Origin: Chryseobacterium gleum
GTDB lineage: Bacteria; Bacteroidota; Bacteroidia; Flavobacteriales_D; Crocinitomicaceae
Reading direction: 5' to 3'
NCBI GenBank assembly: GCA_945897805.1
Contig: CAMDFX010000001.1
Coordinates: forward strand, 558,001 to 622,000
Length of the DNA stretch: 64,000 nt
Under the pieces are notes generated by a model that made no database searches, had not been told where the DNA came from, and saw only the letters and a program-made list of their open reading frames with translations. Numbering within the stretch: position 1 is the first letter of the stretch; each line of letters starts with the position of its first letter. The position numbers were made by a program, and so were the translations under genes. Of the stretch, positions 1-8,103 are shown in pieces.

Positions 1-1
1 T

Positions 2-538
2 TTTTTGGTATCTTTCTGTTTGAGTTTTACAGTGGTTTGTCAAGAGAATTTGGTGCAAGATAGTTTAAAGGTGATAAAAATCGCAGGAGATTCATTGCTG
101 TCAATTCCTGAAGATACAATTGTGAAAGCGAAAAATCCGGAGAAAATTGACAATATTATCAACTATGCCAAAAAATTCATGGGAACGCCTTATCGCTATG
201 CAGGAATGACTCCTTCTGGCTTTGATTGTTCTGGTTTCATAAATTATGTCATGGGGAATTTTGGAATTAGTTTATCTAGAACGAGTTACAATATGGCCGA
301 ATATGGAAAAACAGTGAAATTAGCTGATTTGAAAGCGGGAGATTTGATGTTTTTCAAAGGCAGTAATGTGCATTCCACTTCAATCGGTCATGTTGGTTTA
401 GTGGTTGAAGTTAATCCTGGTGAAATAAAATTTATTCATTCAGCAAATAGCGGCGTGCATATAACGACATTCAATAAAAGTAAATATTACGTTCCGCGCT
501 TTATCAAAGCCACAAGGCTCGATTATGGCGTGGAATAA
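2..538 (+). CDS. NlpC/P60-family cell-wall peptidase (C40), 5' partial
   Basis: The frame is open to the left edge, so the true start lies outside the window; the first visible codons look like the end of a signal peptide (hydrophobic run followed by Cys-Gln-Glu). The visible part carries a typical NlpC/P60 domain: the catalytic Cys in GFDCSGF (about codon 75 counting from position 5), His in SIGHVGLVVE and a second His in FIHSANSG. The family cleaves peptidoglycan stem peptides (usually D-gamma-Glu to diamino acid bonds) in the periplasm. The domain is complete at its C-terminus. It is probably a secreted or lipid-anchored murein hydrolase. The family is clear; the precise bond and the N-terminal architecture cannot be seen here. 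Confidence 0.9.
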   Translation, partial: FLVSFCLSFTVVCQENLVQDSLKVIKIAGDSLLSIPEDTIVKAKNPEKIDNIINYAKKFMGTPYRYAGMTPSGFDCSGFINYVMGNFGISLSRTSYNMAEYGKTVKLADLKAGDLMFFKGSNVHSTSIGHVGLVVEVNPGEIKFIHSANSGVHITTFNKSKYYVPRFIKATRLDYGVE

Positions 539-544
539 AGATAT

Positions 545-577
545 TTTGTTTCATCGCTTGATTTTTAATTATCTTTG
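545..577 (+). promoter_or_regulatory. Bacteroidota-type promoter upstream of the 85-residue protein
   Basis: TTTG at 545-548 and TATCTTTG (matching TAnnTTTG) at 570-577 are separated by 21 nt. A start point near 584 would leave a leader of about 10 nt before the ATG at 595. The match is by consensus only. Confidence 0.5.
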
Positions 578-594
578 AGCTCAAATTTATTATA

Positions 595-852
595 ATGGCT
601 AGTAAGAGAATTTTCAAAAGAGACTTAAATAAAATAGTTTTTGATGTAGTTGAAGAATGTTTCAGCGTTCAACTATACAATGAATCAAAAACTGATGCTT
701 CAAATTTATTGATTGATGAAGCAGTAGAATTTAGAAATAGCATGACTGAAAAAATCCATGCCGCTAAAGACAAAAAAGCTTTTAAAGCTTTGCATGCAGA
801 AGTGGAAGATGCAGCGGTTGATTTCATTCATAAAATCAACGGATTACATTAA
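595..852 (+). CDS. small conserved hypothetical protein (85 aa)
   Basis: Short soluble protein with no signal peptide and no membrane segment. The sequence looks mostly helical, with alternating charged and hydrophobic residues and a basic N-terminus (MASKRIFKRDLNK). It has its own promoter-like sequence just upstream and a hairpin terminator just downstream, so it is probably a monocistronic gene and not a chance reading frame. I do not recognise a named family and assign no function. Confidence 0.75.
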   Translation: MASKRIFKRDLNKIVFDVVEECFSVQLYNESKTDASNLLIDEAVEFRNSMTEKIHAAKDKKAFKALHAEVEDAAVDFIHKINGLH

Positions 853-877
853 AATATTTTATTTTCGGAAATTTGAG

Positions 878-904
878 GCATTGTTTTTTAGCAATGCTTT
901 TTTT
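878..904 (+). terminator. rho-independent terminator
   Basis: Six-base-pair stem GCATTG (878-883) with CAATGC (892-897), 8-nt loop, then seven T at 898-904. It ends the transcript of the 85-residue gene. The minus-strand gene ending at 915 approaches from the other side, but there is no T-run for that direction. Confidence 0.8.
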
Positions 905-914
905 ATGACATAAA

Positions 915-2033
915 TTAAAGGCGAACTCTCTCTAAGCGCCATGTCTTTTTTGTTGCAACACCATCGTTTTGATAGATATTTATCTTCTTGTCCTTGAAAA
1001 TGAAATAAATAGGAATAGACGCTCCAATTCCAATCAAACCAATTCCTGCAGTTGTGTAATATCTACTTTGATTAAAATCTCCATTTTTGTAATTGATACT
1101 TACCAAAGGTGCTACAATAAGAGTTGCAATGGTTGAAAATAAAGCGATTGTCGGACTAATTCCCGAAGTATTGAATTTGCGTGAAATTTCGATGTCAGTG
1201 ATATTTTTGATTAAAATTTCTTTTTCTGCAAATTTTTCTGACCTTGAAAAATAATCCTCGTTATTGGTGTTTTCTTTGTAATAAATATTTTCAATATGAG
1301 CTGTTTTGCCATTTTCATAATCGATTTCAATATTTTCTAGGTGAAATATAAATCGAATTGAAGAATCTGTAAAATCTTTGATAGCGCCATCAAATGAACC
1401 AGATTGCTTTACAATTCCTTTGTCTAAAATACTTACTGCGTAATTAATTGAATATTGAAATTCATCGAAATACAATTTCTTTTTTTTGAGAGGTTTAATG
1501 GTGTTGACAAGGAAATAATAGGTCGCTGAAGAATCGGTTTTTATATCCTTGAAGGTTTTTTTAGAATTTTCAAAAACGATATTCTCTTCAAATGTTTGCG
1601 TAATTCCCTCTTTTACAAATCTAAATTCTACTTTTTGACTAAATTTTTCAGCTGAATATGCAAAATATGCTGGGCTCAAGTAATTTAATTGATATTCTTG
1701 TTCAAAAATAAAAATTTTACCATTTGCATAAAATCTTTCTTCGTCACGGTAAAGTCTCAAAGTTCTGGTCTCTTTATTCCAATTCCATTTGCCATAATGA
1801 ATGATAGTGTCAAGCTGATGATCCCTGATTTTGACATTTATTTTGGTGAAAGTATAATCATCGTTGAAAGTAATTTTTTCTGAATTCCAAAAATTGTTGG
1901 GATAAAAAGTATTAGAAAAATCAAATCCTTGATTATTCCAATTTCCAAAAAAAATAAAATCTTCAGGAACTTGTGCTTCAGTATTAATGAAGCTTAACAA
2001 CGCCAGAACAAAAGTAAATAGTTTGATTTTCAT
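915..2033 (-). CDS. secreted hypothetical protein with two C-terminal membrane-like segments
   Basis: A 372-residue protein with a clear signal peptide (hydrophobic stretch ending NTEAQ near residue 21). The middle is rich in aromatic and charged residues in beta-like alternation, and phrases such as GKWNWNKETRTLRLY recall lipocalin-like stress or cost-of-expression domains, but this is only a resemblance. Near the C-terminus two hydrophobic stretches are separated by a short polar loop (about residues 293-315 and 327-346). It starts 9 bp after the end of the DUF4421 gene, so it is probably the last gene of a minus-strand group of three. No named function can be assigned. Confidence 0.7.
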   Translation of the reverse strand: MKIKLFTFVLALLSFINTEAQVPEDFIFFGNWNNQGFDFSNTFYPNNFWNSEKITFNDDYTFTKINVKIRDHQLDTIIHYGKWNWNKETRTLRLYRDEERFYANGKIFIFEQEYQLNYLSPAYFAYSAEKFSQKVEFRFVKEGITQTFEENIVFENSKKTFKDIKTDSSATYYFLVNTIKPLKKKKLYFDEFQYSINYAVSILDKGIVKQSGSFDGAIKDFTDSSIRFIFHLENIEIDYENGKTAHIENIYYKENTNNEDYFSRSEKFAEKEILIKNITDIEISRKFNTSGISPTIALFSTIATLIVAPLVSINYKNGDFNQSRYYTTAGIGLIGIGASIPIYFIFKDKKINIYQNDGVATKKTWRLERVRL

Positions 2034-2042
2034 AGCCTAAAT

Positions 2043-3071
2043 TTAAAGTGTTTTAGTCTTTTTTTTATTCTTTTCCTTTATTTTTTCTTGTTTGTCTAAA
2101 CGATAACCAGCCAAAAGTCTTACCGTGTAATTATTATTTTTGTACTTCAGTTCATTAAATCGAATTGATCTATTATCAAATTCTGTCGAAATCATCACAA
2201 ACCATTTTGGTACATTGTAGCCAGCAATTAATCGAAGATCATATCTCGGAGCTAAACCTAAAAATCCTCTTGCTGCTTCGTTTATAATGTAAAATTTCGA
2301 CTGAACGACTGGTCCAAAACCAAGCATTCCCGAATATTGCCAATTTTTATATTTATTGGCGAATCCAATTCCTGGAATGATCCCAAAATCAAATGCTGAA
2401 AGTGTCGTTGATTTTGTTTTTGTATTCAAACTATCTGTCAATTCATATGGAATGATACTTTCAATGTCTCCAATTCCTTGAATATTAATATTATTCTTTA
2501 AATACCAAGTGAATACCTGACGGTTAAAATGTCCCACTTTGCCTTTCATGGGTTGCATTTTGAAATCTCGATTATGGAAATACCAGCCGTTCATAGCAAT
2601 TGAAAGTGTATTCGCATTGGGTCGGATTTCAATTGTGTTGTCACCTGCCAAATTAGGATTATAAAGGTCTGCATTTTTGATAGAATATCCTTTGTAATTT
2701 CGAAAATCAAATTCGAAATACATTTTCTTTATCGGAAAATCAAATCCAAGATCAATGTATGAGGTTTTACCATATTTGCTAATAGGCTTTAGATTTTTGG
2801 TCAATGCAAATGCAAGCCTAACAGCAAACCATTTGTAAGTGCCACCAATTCCCATTACGACGCCTAAATTATTTCGGTATTTCAATTTGGTAATTGATGT
2901 GTTTGCTGAATTGAAATTGATTGAGTAAGGTGAAGTGCTGAAGCCTAAATCGGAATAAATCACAATTTTGTTTTTGTACAAGGTATATGCATCACCTTTT
3001 GTTTCTAAATCTTTTTGACAAAAAACAGAAGTGATAACACAATAAAAAATCAGTAATAAACTATTTTTCAA
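2043..3071 (-). CDS. DUF4421 family outer-membrane beta-barrel protein
   Basis: 342 residues with an N-terminal signal peptide (MKNSLLLIFYCVITSVFC) and many short alternating beta strands, typical of Bacteroidota outer-membrane barrels. The segment running from the YRNNLGVVMGIGGTYKWFAVRL motif to SYIDLGFDFPIKKMYFEFDF matches the DUF4421 pattern known from Bacteroidota. The C-terminus is a short lysine-rich tail (KEKNKKKTKTL). The start codon overlaps the 3' end of the oligopeptidase gene by 11 bp, so the two are likely translated from one transcript. Its role is unknown; members are presumed surface-exposed. Confidence 0.75.
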   Translation of the reverse strand: MKNSLLLIFYCVITSVFCQKDLETKGDAYTLYKNKIVIYSDLGFSTSPYSINFNSANTSITKLKYRNNLGVVMGIGGTYKWFAVRLAFALTKNLKPISKYGKTSYIDLGFDFPIKKMYFEFDFRNYKGYSIKNADLYNPNLAGDNTIEIRPNANTLSIAMNGWYFHNRDFKMQPMKGKVGHFNRQVFTWYLKNNINIQGIGDIESIIPYELTDSLNTKTKSTTLSAFDFGIIPGIGFANKYKNWQYSGMLGFGPVVQSKFYIINEAARGFLGLAPRYDLRLIAGYNVPKWFVMISTEFDNRSIRFNELKYKNNNYTVRLLAGYRLDKQEKIKEKNKKKTKTL

Positions 3072-5172
3072 TTCCTTCCAAATTCAAAATGAACGAAAAT
3101 TCTTTGGCAACTTCTAATCTTTCATTACTTCTTCCTGATCCTCCTCCATGACCAGCATCCATATTGCAATCAAAAATGATTGGACTGTCATTTGTTTTCA
3201 TCGCACGAAGTTTGGCTACCCATTTTAAAGGTTCCCAATATTGAACTTGAGAATCGTGGTAGCCTGTGGTGATATACATCGCTGGATAATCCATTTTTTT
3301 GACATTGTCATAAGGTGAATAATTCAACATATACCAATAGTAATCAGCTTCTTTCGGATTTCCCCATTCTTCATATTCCCCCACAGTCAAAGGAATTGTA
3401 TCGTCCAACATTGTTGTCACAACATCTACAAATGGAACTTGTGCCACAATTCCTTTCCACAAATAAGGAGCCATGTTCGATACCGCACCCATTAATAATC
3501 CGCCGGCACTTCCTCCTTGCGCGTATATTCTTTCAGGATCGCAATATCCTTGTTTTCCCAAAAATTCTGCTGCATTGATGAAATCTGTAAAGGTGTTTTT
3601 CTTTTTTAAGAATTTACCGTTTTCATACCAATCTTCACCCAAATATTTTCCTCCACGGATGTGCGCAATGGCATAAACAAATCCTCTGTCAACCAAACTC
3701 AATCGCAAGGCGCTGAAACTTGCTGGGATTGTTATTCCATAAGATCCATAACCGTATAAAAGAAGTGGCGCTTTAGATAAATCAATTCCCTTTTTGTAAA
3801 TCATTGAAACAGGAATTTTAGTCCCATCGTTGGCTGTCACCCAAATGCGTTTCGTTTCATAATTTGTTGGACTGAAAGAGGGGTCAATCAACTTCTTTTG
3901 AAAGAAAACTGTTTTTGAATTGCTTTTCAAATCATATTCATAAATCGTTGCTGGAGTTGAAAGAGAAGTGTAGCTTAAATAAATTGATTTGGCATGATAA
4001 TCATCATTGAAACCCAAACCTGCGGAAAAAGTTTGTTCTGGAAATTGAATAGAATTTACTTTTTGATTGTCGAACTTTTGAATTTCAATTTGTTGCAAGC
4101 CATCAATTCTACTTTGAACGATCAAATGATTTTCAAGTGTCAAAATCCCCTCAATTAATTTTTCGGAATTATGCGCAATAATTTCTTTTCCTACTTCATT
4201 TTCTGTTGGAATATTTGCAAAGAAAAGCACTTTTTTGTTGGGTGCATTTTCGTTAGAAAGCACATAAAAACCTTTTTCATGATGGTCAATTTCATATAAA
4301 TGACCGCTTTTTCGTTTTAAAAATAGCATGGGTTTTTCTGCTGGCTTATCAGCATCGATCAAACTAATTTCTGAAGTAGTGGAACTTTGAGAGTAAATAC
4401 AAACATATTTATCAGTTATTGTTTTACCAATAAAAACTGAAAATCTTTCGTCATTTTCTTCGTAGATTAATTTGTCTTTGGCTGATTCTGTTCCCAATAC
4501 GTGCGAATATACTTGAAATTCTCTCAAAGTTTTCGTATCCTTTTTGACGTAGAAAACCGTTTTGTTGTCATTTGCCCAAACGATTGAACCGTCTGTATTT
4601 TTGATTTCATCTGAGCGCATTTTACCACTTTTTTCAATGCGAAAGAAAATGCTGTATTTTCTACGTCCAACATGATCTTCGCTGAAAGCCAATATTGAAT
4701 TGTCTTTGGATGGTGACCAATCGCCTAAATCATAATAACTTTTTCCTATGGAACGCTCATTTTGATCAAAATAAACAATCGCTTTTTCTTTCTCAAAAGT
4801 TAAAATTTGCTGGTAATCTTTTCCCTCAATACTTTGATATTGGTATTTTTTTCCTTGGATAAAAAACGGTGAACTTTGGTCATTTGGATCGATTCGTTTG
4901 TCAAATTCTGCTAATAAGGTATTTTGTAAAGCTTTTATTGGTGCAAAATAATTGTCTTTGTACTTGTTTTCTTCAGCGATGTAGTCCAAAACCTCTTTTG
5001 AATCTCTTTCATTCATCCAAAAATAGGGGTCAACGCGCTCGTGTCCTAAATTGATAAGTGTTTTGTTTTTTTGAATTGCTTTCGGATGTTCTTGACTCAT
5101 TGACTGGTTATTTTGGATGAAAAAATATAAAATTGAAAGGCAAATGAAGGACGTTTTAGAGGATACTTTCAT
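3061..5172 (-). CDS. exported prolyl oligopeptidase family protease (oligopeptidase B-like, S9A)
   Basis: 703 residues: an N-terminal propeller-like region (about 30-420) followed by the alpha/beta-hydrolase catalytic domain. The catalytic triad can be read directly: Ser555 in GGSAGG, Asp640 in GYHDSQV and His675 in DAGHGGG. The segment VPFVDVVTTMLDDTIPLTVGE is characteristic of oligopeptidase B, which cleaves short peptides after Arg/Lys. A hydrophobic N-terminus (residues about 8-24) suggests export to the periplasm, whereas the enterobacterial enzyme is cytosolic. A second possible Met start lies at MSQEHPK inside the signal region. It leads a minus-strand group with the DUF4421 gene, which it overlaps by 11 bp. 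Confidence 0.9.
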   Translation of the reverse strand: MKVSSKTSFICLSILYFFIQNNQSMSQEHPKAIQKNKTLINLGHERVDPYFWMNERDSKEVLDYIAEENKYKDNYFAPIKALQNTLLAEFDKRIDPNDQSSPFFIQGKKYQYQSIEGKDYQQILTFEKEKAIVYFDQNERSIGKSYYDLGDWSPSKDNSILAFSEDHVGRRKYSIFFRIEKSGKMRSDEIKNTDGSIVWANDNKTVFYVKKDTKTLREFQVYSHVLGTESAKDKLIYEENDERFSVFIGKTITDKYVCIYSQSSTTSEISLIDADKPAEKPMLFLKRKSGHLYEIDHHEKGFYVLSNENAPNKKVLFFANIPTENEVGKEIIAHNSEKLIEGILTLENHLIVQSRIDGLQQIEIQKFDNQKVNSIQFPEQTFSAGLGFNDDYHAKSIYLSYTSLSTPATIYEYDLKSNSKTVFFQKKLIDPSFSPTNYETKRIWVTANDGTKIPVSMIYKKGIDLSKAPLLLYGYGSYGITIPASFSALRLSLVDRGFVYAIAHIRGGKYLGEDWYENGKFLKKKNTFTDFINAAEFLGKQGYCDPERIYAQGGSAGGLLMGAVSNMAPYLWKGIVAQVPFVDVVTTMLDDTIPLTVGEYEEWGNPKEADYYWYMLNYSPYDNVKKMDYPAMYITTGYHDSQVQYWEPLKWVAKLRAMKTNDSPIIFDCNMDAGHGGGSGRSNERLEVAKEFSFILNLEGIEK

Positions 5173-5267
5173 GATTGAAATTGTTTTTTACTTTAAAGCG
5201 AAGGTACTGTTTATTTAATTTAATTCAGAATTTTTAAAAACCATTTTTTAAGCTCTTTGACTTTCTG

Positions 5268-5275
5268 TATATTTG
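5268..5275 (+). promoter_or_regulatory. candidate -7 element for the methyltransferase gene
   Basis: TATATTTG matches TAnnTTTG. No convincing TTG lies at the usual distance upstream, so support is partial. The implied leader is about 64 nt. It lies in the 173-bp gap between two divergent genes. Confidence 0.35.
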
Positions 5276-5345
5276 GAAAATATTTTAATTGAAAATCAAG
5301 TCGAAAGTTGAGTGTATTTCAATTTAGGACCAACAAATATAGAAA

Positions 5346-6116
5346 ATGAAGAAACTTTATAAGTTTTTAATCAATACGTTACCTCGTCCTTTGTTGATAA
5401 GATTGAGTTATCCTTTCAAAAAAGTTGCACCATTGTTATATAAAGGCAATAATGTTACGTGTCCCGTTTGTGAGCGCAATTTCAGTAAGTTTTTATCTTA
5501 TGGCTCTGAAGTTACACATCGAGAAAACGTACTTTGTCCCTACGATTTGACCCTTGAAAGACACAGATTGATGTGGTTGTATTTGAAAAATGAATCTAAT
5601 TTTTTTACTGCAGCAAAATTAAACATTTTGCATATTGCGCCTGAACAATGCTTTCATAAAACATTCAAAGCACAAGTAAATTTAGATTATTTGACGGGAG
5701 ATTTACTTTCCCCCATTGCAGATATGCATTTTGATTTACACAGTATTCCGTTGGAAGACAATCGGTTTGATGTTGTTTTTTGCAATCATGTACTTGAACA
5801 TGTCGATGATGCTTTGCAATGTATGAGAGAATTGCACCGCGTACTAAAAACTGGTGGCTGGGGAATCATGCAAGTGCCACAAGACATGACGCGTGAAGTA
5901 ACTTATGAAGATCCATCAATTGTAACTCCAGAAGAAAGAGAAAAGCACTATTGGCAATACGACCATGTAAGATTATTTGGTCGTGATTATCCAGAATGGC
6001 TGATAAAAGCCGGATTTAAAGTAAAAGAATACATTCCTTCCGCGCACTTTTCTGACGCTCAAATTGACCGTTATCGATTGATGAGAAAAGAAATTTTATA
6101 CATAGTTAGCAAATAG
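5346..6116 (+). CDS. class I SAM-dependent methyltransferase with N-terminal Cys cluster
   Basis: 256 residues. The N-terminus holds a zinc-ribbon-like pair, CPVCERNF and a later CPYD, near residues 40-68. The core is a Methyltransf_11-type Rossmann fold: the FDVVFCNHVLEHVDD motif followed by MRELHRVLKTGGWGIMQVP is a textbook SAM-methyltransferase signature. The glycine-rich SAM loop in strand 1 is weak (LNILHIAPEQ), as in several Bacteroidota relatives. The substrate is not evident; proteins of this build often lie near polysaccharide or lipid genes. The MbnP-like gene follows after 4 nt, so the two may share a transcript. Confidence 0.85.
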   Translation: MKKLYKFLINTLPRPLLIRLSYPFKKVAPLLYKGNNVTCPVCERNFSKFLSYGSEVTHRENVLCPYDLTLERHRLMWLYLKNESNFFTAAKLNILHIAPEQCFHKTFKAQVNLDYLTGDLLSPIADMHFDLHSIPLEDNRFDVVFCNHVLEHVDDALQCMRELHRVLKTGGWGIMQVPQDMTREVTYEDPSIVTPEEREKHYWQYDHVRLFGRDYPEWLIKAGFKVKEYIPSAHFSDAQIDRYRLMRKEILYIVSK

Positions 6117-6120
6117 ACAC

Positions 6121-7092
6121 ATGATAAAAAAAAGTATTTTAACTTTATTTTTGATATTGACTTATTTTGTCAATGCTCAAAATCCATTGCATTTGAACTT
6201 TAGATTTTTAAATGGTAATTCAACTTTTTCAGCTGTTCAGACAATACAAGATTTAAATGGAACTTATTATAAGCCGCAAGATATCGCGTTTTACATTTCG
6301 AGGTTAAAAATTACACATGACGGAGGTCAAGTTTTAGATTTTCAAGATTCTGTTTTTTACGTAAATAAAAGAGCGAGTAATTTTGATTTAGGTTTGCAAA
6401 GTGTAGATATAGTCGAATCTATTGATTTTCAGGTTGGTGTTCCAGCTTCTATTAATCATACAGACATTAGCGCTTATCCAGAAAATCACCCTTTGTATTT
6501 TCAAATTCCTGCCATGCATTGGGGCTGGGTAGCTGGTTATACATTTTTTCTTATTGATGGTACAGCCGATAATAATGGAGACAATATTACCGATGTTCCA
6601 TTTGAATTACATTGTTTAGGTGATTCAAATGTGCAACAAGTTCATGTGATCAATACTGCTACAATTTGGCCTGATGGAACAAGAGAAATATTTCAAAATG
6701 TCAATATTGATCAATGGTTACGGAATTTAAATTTGTCTACTTTAGATATCCAACATGGAAGCGCTGGAGTCAATGCGGATGCGATGATGAATGTGCAAAA
6801 TTATCCAGTTTTTACGGCGCCACTGAATGCAAATATCAATGAAATTTCCAATCTTCTTGGAGAAGCTTTTTTTCTGCAAAATGGCAAAGAATCTTCGATC
6901 AGCTGGAAAGGAATGAAAAATTTAGAAAAAGTTGAATTGTTTGACCTTTCAGGCGCTAAAATAAATCAATTTTTATCTAAAGAAGTAAATGGGAAGTGGC
7001 AAGTTTCTGGCTTAAATAATGGCGTTTATTTTGTGCGATTTTTTAGTGATTCTGGTATTTTAATAAATCAAATTAAAGCGGTGCAGCCATGA
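6121..7092 (+). CDS. MbnP-like secreted copper-type protein with T9SS sorting domain
   Basis: 323 residues: signal peptide (MIKKSILTLFLILTYFVNAQ), an MbnP-like domain to about residue 245 (HLNFRFLNG, YISRLKITHD, VPASINHTDISAYPENHPL, MHWGWVAGYTFFLIDG) and a C-terminal type A T9SS sorting domain ending in YFVRFFSDSG. MbnP proteins are partners of diheme MbnH enzymes; in the studied methanotroph system MbnH oxidises a tryptophan of MbnP to kynurenine. Trp134 and Trp136 in HWGW are the obvious candidates here. The stop overlaps the start of the diheme gene (ATGA), so the pair is translationally coupled. The T9SS tail implies export beyond the outer membrane, unlike the classical periplasmic form. 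Confidence 0.8.
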   Translation: MIKKSILTLFLILTYFVNAQNPLHLNFRFLNGNSTFSAVQTIQDLNGTYYKPQDIAFYISRLKITHDGGQVLDFQDSVFYVNKRASNFDLGLQSVDIVESIDFQVGVPASINHTDISAYPENHPLYFQIPAMHWGWVAGYTFFLIDGTADNNGDNITDVPFELHCLGDSNVQQVHVINTATIWPDGTREIFQNVNIDQWLRNLNLSTLDIQHGSAGVNADAMMNVQNYPVFTAPLNANINEISNLLGEAFFLQNGKESSISWKGMKNLEKVELFDLSGAKINQFLSKEVNGKWQVSGLNNGVYFVRFFSDSGILINQIKAVQP

Positions 7093-8084
7093 ATTTGTTG
7101 AGAAAAATCAATTTGCCTGTTATATTGATTTTCTCAGTATCATCGTTGTTTTTTCTCAAGTGTTCCGTTTCAAAAACAGATTTCTTAAGTCCTCTAGGTG
7201 CTATAAAATCTCCTGTTGATAATCAATTAGACACAGCAAAAATTGCTTTAGGAAAAGAATTTTTCTTTGACAAAAGATTGTCTGTTGATGAATCGGTTTC
7301 TTGCGCTGTTTGTCATAAACCTGGTTTGGCTTTTTCAGATGGATTAAAAGTCAGCGAGGGAATTTTAGGTCGCAAATCAGCTAGAAATTCACCCACTTTA
7401 TTGAATGCTGCTTTTTTGCCAAAAGTGATGTTTGACGGGGAAATTCCGACGCTGGAAATGCAATCAATCGTTCCAATTCAAGACCACAATGAGATGGGAA
7501 TGGAAATGAAAGCATTAATCGTGAGGTTGAAAGCTGTTCCTCAATATCAAGCTGCTGCCAAACGTGTTTTCAATCGTGATATGGATGTTTGGGTGCTTAC
7601 GCGCGCTTTAGCCGCTTATCAAAGAAGTTTGATTTCTGATAATTCTCCGTTCGACAAATTCTTTTATGGCAACAGCAAAATGGCTATGAGCGCTTCCGCA
7701 AAACGTGGTTGGAACATTTTTTCTGAAAAATTATATTGCACAAAATGTCATCCAGCGCCATATTTTACAACTTTTAAAGTGGAAAATAATGGTTTGTATG
7801 AAATTTATCCTGACAATGGAAGATTTAGAATTAACAACGATTCTACCGAAATGGGAAAATTTAAAGTTCCGACTTTGAGGAATATCGAAATTACGGATCC
7901 TTACATGCACGATGGCTCGTATGAATCTTTGTCGGATATAATTGATCATTATGCAGCAGGTGGAAAAAATCACAAGAATAAATCAGCAATTATTCAACCT
8001 TTTACCTTGACTAAAAAGGAGAAAAATGATCTGATTGAATTTTTGTATTCCTTGACTGACATGAGTTTTATGGAGCGACTTTAA
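7089..8084 (+). CDS. MbnH/MauG-like diheme cytochrome c peroxidase family lipoprotein
   Basis: 331 residues with a lipoprotein signal (FFLKC, Cys25). Two c-type heme motifs are visible: CAVCH (residues 72-76) and CTKCH (217-221). The order of motifs (LGKEFFFDKRLS before heme 1, RNSPTLLNAAF, FKVPTLRNIEITDPYMHDGSYESL near the end) is that of the bacterial diheme peroxidase / MauG superfamily. Its start overlaps the MbnP-like stop by four bases, which supports an MbnH role (oxidative modification of the partner) over detoxification of hydrogen peroxide. Distinguishing the two needs the heme-ligand pattern and a tree. Confidence 0.88.
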   Translation: MNLLRKINLPVILIFSVSSLFFLKCSVSKTDFLSPLGAIKSPVDNQLDTAKIALGKEFFFDKRLSVDESVSCAVCHKPGLAFSDGLKVSEGILGRKSARNSPTLLNAAFLPKVMFDGEIPTLEMQSIVPIQDHNEMGMEMKALIVRLKAVPQYQAAAKRVFNRDMDVWVLTRALAAYQRSLISDNSPFDKFFYGNSKMAMSASAKRGWNIFSEKLYCTKCHPAPYFTTFKVENNGLYEIYPDNGRFRINNDSTEMGKFKVPTLRNIEITDPYMHDGSYESLSDIIDHYAAGGKNHKNKSAIIQPFTLTKKEKNDLIEFLYSLTDMSFMERL

Positions 8085-8103
8085 TTTATTGAAAATAAAT
8101 AGT

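Noticed and set aside
5334-5341. Minus-strand TATATTTG as promoter of the oligopeptidase gene
   Set aside because: It would leave a leader of about 155 nt and lies within the translation-start region of the divergent methyltransferase; too weak without a -33 element.
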